DNA of 12,374 bases from Enterococcus diestrammenae (GTDB lineage Bacteria > Bacillota > Bacilli > Lactobacillales > Enterococcaceae), in assembly GCF_009933255.1 (NCBI RefSeq), contig NZ_MAEI01000042.1:1-12374 (forward strand). The letters run 5' to 3'. Below, one piece after another: positions 12,361 to 12,374 of the stretch. The notes beneath the pieces are model-generated. The model was not told where the DNA came from, did not search any database, and worked only from the letters and a program-made list of their open reading frames with translations. The position numbers and the translations under genes are program-made. Each line of letters begins with the position of its first letter. Within the stretch, counting starts at the first letter, position 1.

Positions 12361-12374
12361 GCCCAGCATGGGCA

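Overview
The window looks like the chromosome of a low-to-mid GC Firmicute, most likely an Enterococcus or close relative. Strong AAGGAGG-type ribosome binding sites, the enterococcal-type selenium/molybdenum accessory cluster, the LCP protein and the phage-type integrase all point that way. The genus is an inference; no 16S rRNA or other species marker is present.

Left end (1-2520): the first 145 bases are the 5' end of an IS3-family insertion sequence, reading off the left edge. It abuts an AT-rich wecB (UDP-GlcNAc 2-epimerase) with its own terminator. Next comes an LCP-family (LytR-CpsA-Psr) cell-wall polymer ligase, probably starting at a TTG codon, followed by a strong bidirectional terminator. 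Both genes serve surface polysaccharide or teichoic-acid production.

Centre (2549-8962): an unrecognised 127-aa gene on the minus strand diverges from a seven-gene plus-strand operon. That operon is xdhC-like, EF2568-type cysteine desulfurase, selD, yedF, a DUF3343 putative Se/S carrier, yqeC and yqeB. This is the maturation set for selenium-dependent molybdenum hydroxylases: sulfur or selenium is mobilised from cysteine or selenocysteine, activated as selenophosphate by SelD, perhaps handed on by small thiol carriers, and put into a molybdenum-bound labile selenium site with XdhC, YqeC and YqeB. Neither the hydroxylase nor selA/selB/tRNA-Sec is in the window, which fits the cofactor use of selenium rather than the selenocysteine use.

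Right of the operon (8963-10100): a free methionine-R-sulfoxide reductase with its own promoter and terminator, then a 75-aa cysteine-rich unknown with a near-consensus promoter and a terminator.

10100-10657 has no convincing gene. It holds two elaborate 202-bp imperfect palindromes with nested hairpins, plus extra helices around the second. The imperfect pairs are mostly G-T wobbles that are valid only for a plus-strand RNA, so I read this as a candidate large structured non-coding RNA of about 550 nt.

Right end (10658-12374): on the minus strand there is an intrinsic terminator and, just before it, a 17-nt sequence matching the 3' end of tmRNA (ssrA). The rest of ssrA is missing. A tandem 12-bp repeat and a tyrosine recombinase follow at once. 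This is the att junction of a prophage or genomic island inserted in ssrA, with the island running off the right edge; a 66-aa phage-type protein is its first plus-strand cargo gene.
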